Source of the DNA: JAYUHK01 sp043778415
GTDB lineage: Bacteria; Bacteroidota; Bacteroidia; Chitinophagales; Saprospiraceae
DNA length: 9,041 nucleotides
Reading direction: 5' to 3'
Assembly: GCA_043778415.1 (NCBI GenBank)
Contig: JAYWGG010000042.1
Location: 1-9,041, forward strand
In this document: positions 6,174 to 9,041 of the stretch, one piece after another
Numbering within the stretch: the first letter of the stretch is position 1
Layout of the letters: every line of letters starts with the position of its first letter
Notes under the pieces: model-generated
Seen by the model: only the letters and a program-made list of their open reading frames with translations
Database searches by the model: none
What the model was told of the DNA's origin: nothing
Translations under genes and position numbers: made by a program

Positions 6174-6881
6174 TTCGACTATATTTTTTATAATTTCTAC
6201 GTCCGACTCGTAATAATCGGAGAAGAGAATTTCGCCCGAGCGTTGAGTTTGTAAATTTTTTACCAATTTCTTTGCCGACGAATGAATTTCAGTTGCTTGC
6301 GTAAATTTCAATAATTCAACTGCGTTTTGCGCCGTCACGCCGCTTCCAGGCATAATAGAAATCCTATTTTTAGCTATTTTGACGAGTTTGGCTATCAAAT
6401 CTCTACCTTCCCAAGCCGTCCTGCGACCGCCAGAAGTCAGCACCCGTGCATATCCTAACTCAATAAGCTGCTCCAAAGCTCGTTCTGGCTGGCGAGTATG
6501 GTCGAATGCACGATGGCAAACAAGCTCCATTTCGCCCGCCAATTCTTTAAATTGTGACATTTTTTTTAGGTCCAAATCTCCGTTGGGCAACAATGCGCCG
6601 ACCACCACGCCCGCCACGCCAATCTTTCTGCAAAACGAAATATCCTCCGCCATAGCTTTCATTTCGAGGTCAGAATAACAAAAATCGCCCTCGCGGGGAC
6701 GTATCAAAACGCAAATCGGTATGGTCAATAACGCTCTACAAGCCAACAAAAGCCCAACACTTGGCGTGACTCCACCTTCCGAAAGTGCAGAGCAAAGCTC
6801 TATGCGGTGCGCTCCGCCAAGTGCTGCGTTTCGGGCAGATTCGATAGAGGCGGCGCAAATTTCTATGATTTTAGTTGCCAA
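6153..6881 (-). CDS. cutC: CutC family protein (copper homeostasis family)
   Basis: A 242-residue cytoplasmic TIM-barrel protein of the CutC family, of normal length. Family blocks seen: IEICAASIESA (6-16), GGAHRIELC (22-30), EGGVTPS (35-41), IRPREGDFCYSD (60-71), HRAFD (123-127), LTSGG (148-152), IMPGSGV (176-182) and EIHSSA (198-203). The family was linked to copper tolerance in Escherichia coli, but that phenotype has been attributed to the MicL small RNA encoded in the gene region, so the biochemical role remains unsettled; a copper role here is not established. Translation appears to start at TTG (6881): there is no in-frame ATG or GTG upstream or in the next 20 codons, and the N-terminus from this TTG aligns with the family start. 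It is convergent with ribE and divergent from the lipoprotein gene (63-base gap). Confidence 0.93.
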   Translation of the reverse strand: MATKIIEICAASIESARNAALGGAHRIELCSALSEGGVTPSVGLLLACRALLTIPICVLIRPREGDFCYSDLEMKAMAEDISFCRKIGVAGVVVGALLPNGDLDLKKMSQFKELAGEMELVCHRAFDHTRQPERALEQLIELGYARVLTSGGRRTAWEGRDLIAKLVKIAKNRISIMPGSGVTAQNAVELLKFTQATEIHSSAKKLVKNLQTQRSGEILFSDYYESDVEIIKNIVENVTKIR

Positions 6882-6890
6882 AATTAAGCC

Positions 6891-6918
6891 TTGACTTTGT
6901 AAAAAAAACGTACATTTG
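6891..6918 (+). promoter_or_regulatory. Bacteroidota-type promoter for the lipoprotein-dedA-aroE operon
   Basis: TTG (6891-6893), 17 bases, then TACATTTG (6911-6918) match both elements of the Bacteroidota sigma consensus (TTG around -33, TAnnTTTG around -7). Transcription should start near 6924, giving a leader of about 20 bases to the ATG at 6945. This is the only promoter in the window with both elements in place. Confidence 0.7.
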
Positions 6919-6944
6919 CCGATAAATTTTTTAAATAAAAATAT

Positions 6945-7433
6945 ATGAAAAATACCACATTTATCGCACTTCTTTTGGTTGGTGCGGCGTTACTTTCTTG
7001 CGGCAAAGATGCAAAAAATAAACTAAAATCTTTAGATTTGATGCCGCAAGGCGTACCGATTTCGATAATGGCTCCCGACAGTGCGGAGGTCAAGGTCTCG
7101 GATTTGGTCGTCCAAAAAGATGTCACAATTCAGAAAGGAGAACATTTTTATGTGCAAATTTTTATGTCCGACGCGACCGCCGCCAACGCAAAAGCCCTCA
7201 AAGCCGAGCAGCTGGAACAAGTGAAAACAATGCCTTATTTTTCAAAAATTATCCGCGAAGACGACGGCGGATTTTTGTACGAAAATAAAATTGACTCCAC
7301 CAATTTGAGTTATGGATTCCGCCACGTCCGTATGCAAGGCGACAAAGAATTTATTTTTCAGACGGGTTTGATTGGAAATTTCTCCAAAGAAGATGCCGAG
7401 GCAATGTATCAAGCCGTCCAGCCGAAAAAATAA
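6945..7433 (+). CDS. small predicted lipoprotein of unknown function
   Basis: A 162-residue protein I cannot assign to a family. The first 19 residues form a lipoprotein signal: MKNTT, a hydrophobic run FIALLLVGAALL, then the lipobox LLSC with C19 as the lipidated residue, followed by GKDAKNK. It should be membrane-anchored facing the periplasm or, after Lol sorting, in the outer membrane. The mature part is hydrophilic with alternating strand-like segments (PISIMAPDSAEVKVSDLVV, 38-56; HFYVQIFMS, 67-75; FIFQTGLIG, 136-144) and helical Ala/Lys/Glu stretches (79-94, 148-158), suggesting a small alpha/beta domain. Only one cysteine is present. It is first in an apparent operon with dedA and aroE (30 bases before dedA) and has the strong promoter. 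A role linked to DedA would be pure guilt by association. Confidence 0.8.
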   Translation: MKNTTFIALLLVGAALLSCGKDAKNKLKSLDLMPQGVPISIMAPDSAEVKVSDLVVQKDVTIQKGEHFYVQIFMSDATAANAKALKAEQLEQVKTMPYFSKIIREDDGGFLYENKIDSTNLSYGFRHVRMQGDKEFIFQTGLIGNFSKEDAEAMYQAVQPKK

Positions 7434-7463
7434 ATATGATTTTTAGTAAAAAAATGTCACATA

Positions 7464-8099
7464 ATGCACACATTTATTGATTTTTTTCTTCATGTAGATA
7501 AGCATTTAGTAGAGTTGGTTGCCCAATACGGCGTGCTGATTTATGTCCTTTTGTTTTTGATTATTTTTGCCGAAACAGGTTTCGTAGTAACGCCTTTTTT
7601 GCCCGGCGACTCGTTGCTTTTTGCAGCAGGCGCGTTGGCAGCTATCGGTCAAATGAACGTCTGGCTACTTTATGTCCTTTTGCTTGTTGCCGCGCTGCTC
7701 GGCAATACTGTCAATTATGCCGTCGGCTATTTTTTTGGCAATAAAATTTTAGATAAAGGTCTGATAAAAAAAGATTATTTGGACAAAACGCAAACATATT
7801 TCGATAAATACGGAAATATGACTTTGGTAGTTTCGCGCTTTATCCCTATTGTACGCACGATAACGCCGTTTGTGGCGGGAGTCGGAAAAATGAATTATCG
7901 CAATTTCGGCATCTACAACGTCATCGGTGGTTTTGCGTGGGTGACACTTTTTATTTGGTTGGGTTATTTTGTAGGCAATTTTAGTTTTGTAAAAAATAAC
8001 TTCTCACTAATTACACTCAGCATTATTTTTATTTCAGCACTTCCTGTCGGTATCTCTATTCTGAAAGGCTATTTGGAGCATAGAAAGACTACCAAATGA
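7464..8099 (+). CDS. DedA-family (VTT domain) inner-membrane protein
   Basis: A 211-residue inner-membrane protein of the DedA family, whose members are implicated in lipid-carrier or phospholipid flipping and in maintaining proton-motive force and envelope integrity. Family marks: FAETGFVVTPFLPGDSLLFAAGAL (35-58 region), with E37 and D49 inside the first re-entrant hairpin, and SRFIPIVRTITPFVAGVGKM (124-143) with R125 and R131. The E-x11-D and R-x5-R spacings match the four essential residues reported in E. coli YqjA, which suggests a functional protein close to the YqjA/YghB branch. Hydrophobic segments lie near 25-40, 48-63, 66-92, 147-170 and 180-200. The start ATG lies 30 bases after the lipoprotein gene, and the stop overlaps the aroE start (ATGA), so aroE translation is likely coupled. 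The specific substrate is unknown. Confidence 0.93.
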   Translation: MHTFIDFFLHVDKHLVELVAQYGVLIYVLLFLIIFAETGFVVTPFLPGDSLLFAAGALAAIGQMNVWLLYVLLLVAALLGNTVNYAVGYFFGNKILDKGLIKKDYLDKTQTYFDKYGNMTLVVSRFIPIVRTITPFVAGVGKMNYRNFGIYNVIGGFAWVTLFIWLGYFVGNFSFVKNNFSLITLSIIFISALPVGISILKGYLEHRKTTK

Positions 8100-8842
8100 G
8101 AACATTCGGACTGCTTGGATTTCCGTTGGGACATTCTTTTTCTCAAAAATATTTTACCAAAAAGTTTGAGGACGAAAATATTCTTGATTGCAAATACCAG
8201 TTGTTTTCGATAGAGAACGAACAGTTAATACCTGACTTTTTAGACAAAAATTTAGCGCATATTTCTGGGTTCAATGTCACAATTCCATACAAAAAAGTTA
8301 TTTTAAATTATTTAGACGAAATAAATCCCGATGCAGCCGCTATCGGAGCAGTAAATTGTGTAAAAGTTACGAATAACCAAAAATTAGTTGGTTTTAATAC
8401 CGATGTTTATGGTTTTGAAATTTCTTTGTTGGACTTTATTGGACACCGAAAGCACAGTATTAAAGCACTCATTTTGGGAACTGGCGGCAGCTCAAAAGCC
8501 GTAAAATATGTACTTCGTAAACATAATATTTCTTTCACGTCCGTCAGTAGAACTCCTCAAAAAGACTGCTTGACGTATGAAAATTTAGACCCCACAGTAC
8601 TTTCAGAATACCAACTTATCGTCAATACTACGCCGCTTGGTATGTCACCGAACACGAATTTTTTTCCTAATATTCCGTATTCCTCTTTGAGTTCGCAGCA
8701 TTATTTGTATGACTTAATCTACAATCCTGAAAGAACAATTTTCTTGAAGTATGGAGAAATGCAAGGCAGTAAGACCAAAAACGGCTTGGAAATGTTGTAT
8801 CTGCAAGCCGAAAAAAGTTGGGAAATTTGGAATACTCTTTAA
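8096..8842 (+). CDS. aroE: shikimate dehydrogenase (NADP+)
   Basis: A 248-residue cytoplasmic enzyme reducing 3-dehydroshikimate to shikimate with NADPH, step four of the shikimate pathway to aromatic amino acids and folate. Seen: the shikimate-binding GFPLGHSFS (8-16), GFNVTIPYK (58-66) with catalytic K66, GAVNCV (84-89), GFNTDVYG (99-106) with catalytic D103, the dinucleotide glycine motif GTGGSSKAV (128-136), NTTPLGMSP (177-185), YDLIYNPERT (205-214) and the C-terminal NGLEMLYLQAEKSWEIW (229-245). It is slightly shorter than the E. coli enzyme, as usual for Bacteroidota, and looks complete. Its ATG overlaps the dedA stop by four bases. Its DNA is more A/T-rich than mntH: of 60 bases at 8161-8220, 20 are G/C, against 35 at 961-1020. 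Confidence 0.96.
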   Translation: MRTFGLLGFPLGHSFSQKYFTKKFEDENILDCKYQLFSIENEQLIPDFLDKNLAHISGFNVTIPYKKVILNYLDEINPDAAAIGAVNCVKVTNNQKLVGFNTDVYGFEISLLDFIGHRKHSIKALILGTGGSSKAVKYVLRKHNISFTSVSRTPQKDCLTYENLDPTVLSEYQLIVNTTPLGMSPNTNFFPNIPYSSLSSQHYLYDLIYNPERTIFLKYGEMQGSKTKNGLEMLYLQAEKSWEIWNTL

Positions 8843-8860
8843 TTTTTAATAAAAAATTAA
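8839..8860 (+). terminator. A/T-only hairpin after aroE, weak terminator or processing site
   Basis: TTAATTTTT (8839-8847) and AAAAATTAA (8852-8860) are perfect 9-bp reverse complements around a four-base loop; the left arm contains the aroE stop codon. With no G/C pairs it would be an unstable RNA hairpin. The next gene starts only 27 bases after the aroE stop, so read-through is likely. Confidence 0.3.
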
Positions 8861-8869
8861 CTTTATAAT

Positions 8870-9041
8870 ATGTCAAAAAAAACATTGGTAATTGGTACAA
8901 GCACCAAGCCTGAAAGAATCTCTTTTCAAGCCATTGAGCGGCTCGTGCAACATGGGCATAAAGTCGCAGCAATCGGGCTAAAACATGGAACGGTAGCGGG
9001 TGTAATCATTCAAACAAGCCAACTTAATTACACCGATATTG
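8870..9041 (+). CDS. CoA-binding domain protein (CoA_binding_2, YccU-like), 5' part, cut by window edge
   Basis: ATG at 8870 opens a frame that runs off the right edge after 57 complete codons. The peptide begins MSKKTLVIGTSTKPERISFQ, followed by AIERLVQHGHKVAAIGLKHG and ending near QTSQLNYTDI. This matches the N-terminus of small (about 120-residue) CoA_binding_2 proteins: a Rossmann strand TLVIG, the glycine-containing loop GTSTKPER, a helix, then a second strand VAAIGL. In longer relatives this domain is the CoA-binding part of succinyl-CoA ligase-type proteins; the stand-alone function is not known. No Shine-Dalgarno is seen. The 27-base gap and same strand suggest it is the last visible member of the lipoprotein-dedA-aroE operon. 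Confidence 0.8.
   Translation, partial: MSKKTLVIGTSTKPERISFQAIERLVQHGHKVAAIGLKHGTVAGVIIQTSQLNYTDI

Noticed and set aside
6879..6886. TAATTTTG on the minus strand at the start of cutC as its -7 box
   Set aside because: The TTG start codon lies inside this box, so transcription from it would begin after the only available start codon. Treated as a chance match; the true cutC promoter was not seen.
8864..8869. TATAAT directly before the CoA-binding gene as a sigma70 -10 box
   Set aside because: It abuts the ATG, leaving no leader, has no -35 partner, and this is not the Bacteroidota promoter form; the gene is more likely read through from aroE.
8667..8972. 101-codon minus-strand frame over the aroE end and the CoA-binding gene start
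   Set aside because: It is antisense to two recognisable genes and has no family features.
1..9041. CRISPR array, tRNA/rRNA genes, insertion-sequence ends, phage or toxin-antitoxin genes
   Set aside because: I looked for regularly spaced repeats, tRNA-like segments, terminal repeats and typical small gene pairs on both strands and saw none; gaps between genes are all under 300 bases.

Overview
The window looks like a piece of a Bacteroidota chromosome, perhaps from a Cytophagales-type marine or soil bacterium. The phylum call rests on four things: a DUF3276/PUR-type nucleic-acid-binding protein (a Bacteroidota hallmark), several perfect TAnnTTTG -7 promoter boxes including one full TTG-N17-TAnnTTTG promoter, starts without Shine-Dalgarno sequences, and a lipoprotein with a Bacteroidota-like signal. 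The genus call is only a guess. Nearly every base is explained by ordinary chromosomal genes. I found no phage, CRISPR array, rRNA/tRNA gene, insertion sequence or clear new defence system.

Layout. 1-574: the 3' part of an Rpn/PD-(D/E)XK nuclease-family transposase gene, cut by the left edge. 616-1950 (minus): an Nramp-type Mn(II)/divalent-metal importer (mntH), convergent with it. 1951-2193: an AT-rich divergent control region with two separate inverted repeats. 2194-2625 (plus): a DUF3276/PUR protein with an acidic, SSB-like C-terminal tip. 2626-2838: a spacer holding a perfect 10-bp inverted repeat. 2839-5391 (minus): an exported GH2 beta-mannosidase. 5535-6137 (plus): riboflavin synthase, divergent from the mannosidase. 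6153-6881 (minus): CutC, convergent with riboflavin synthase across a hairpin that probably terminates both. 6945-9041 (plus): a likely operon with a strong promoter, encoding a small lipoprotein, a DedA membrane protein, shikimate dehydrogenase (overlapping DedA by ATGA), and the start of a CoA_binding_2 (YccU-like) protein that runs off the right edge.

How the genes relate. They are mostly unrelated housekeeping units: metal uptake, vitamin B2 synthesis, aromatic amino-acid synthesis, membrane maintenance and glycan trimming. The mannosidase has no SusC/SusD or other glycoside-hydrolase neighbours, so it is not in a visible polysaccharide-utilisation locus. The most interesting signals are non-coding. 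They are a 24-bp dyad lying on the mntH -7 box, a second dyad upstream of the PUR gene, a palindrome on the mannosidase -7 box, and an over-represented word, TGTCACAATT, found four times in 2.7 kb in four different genes.
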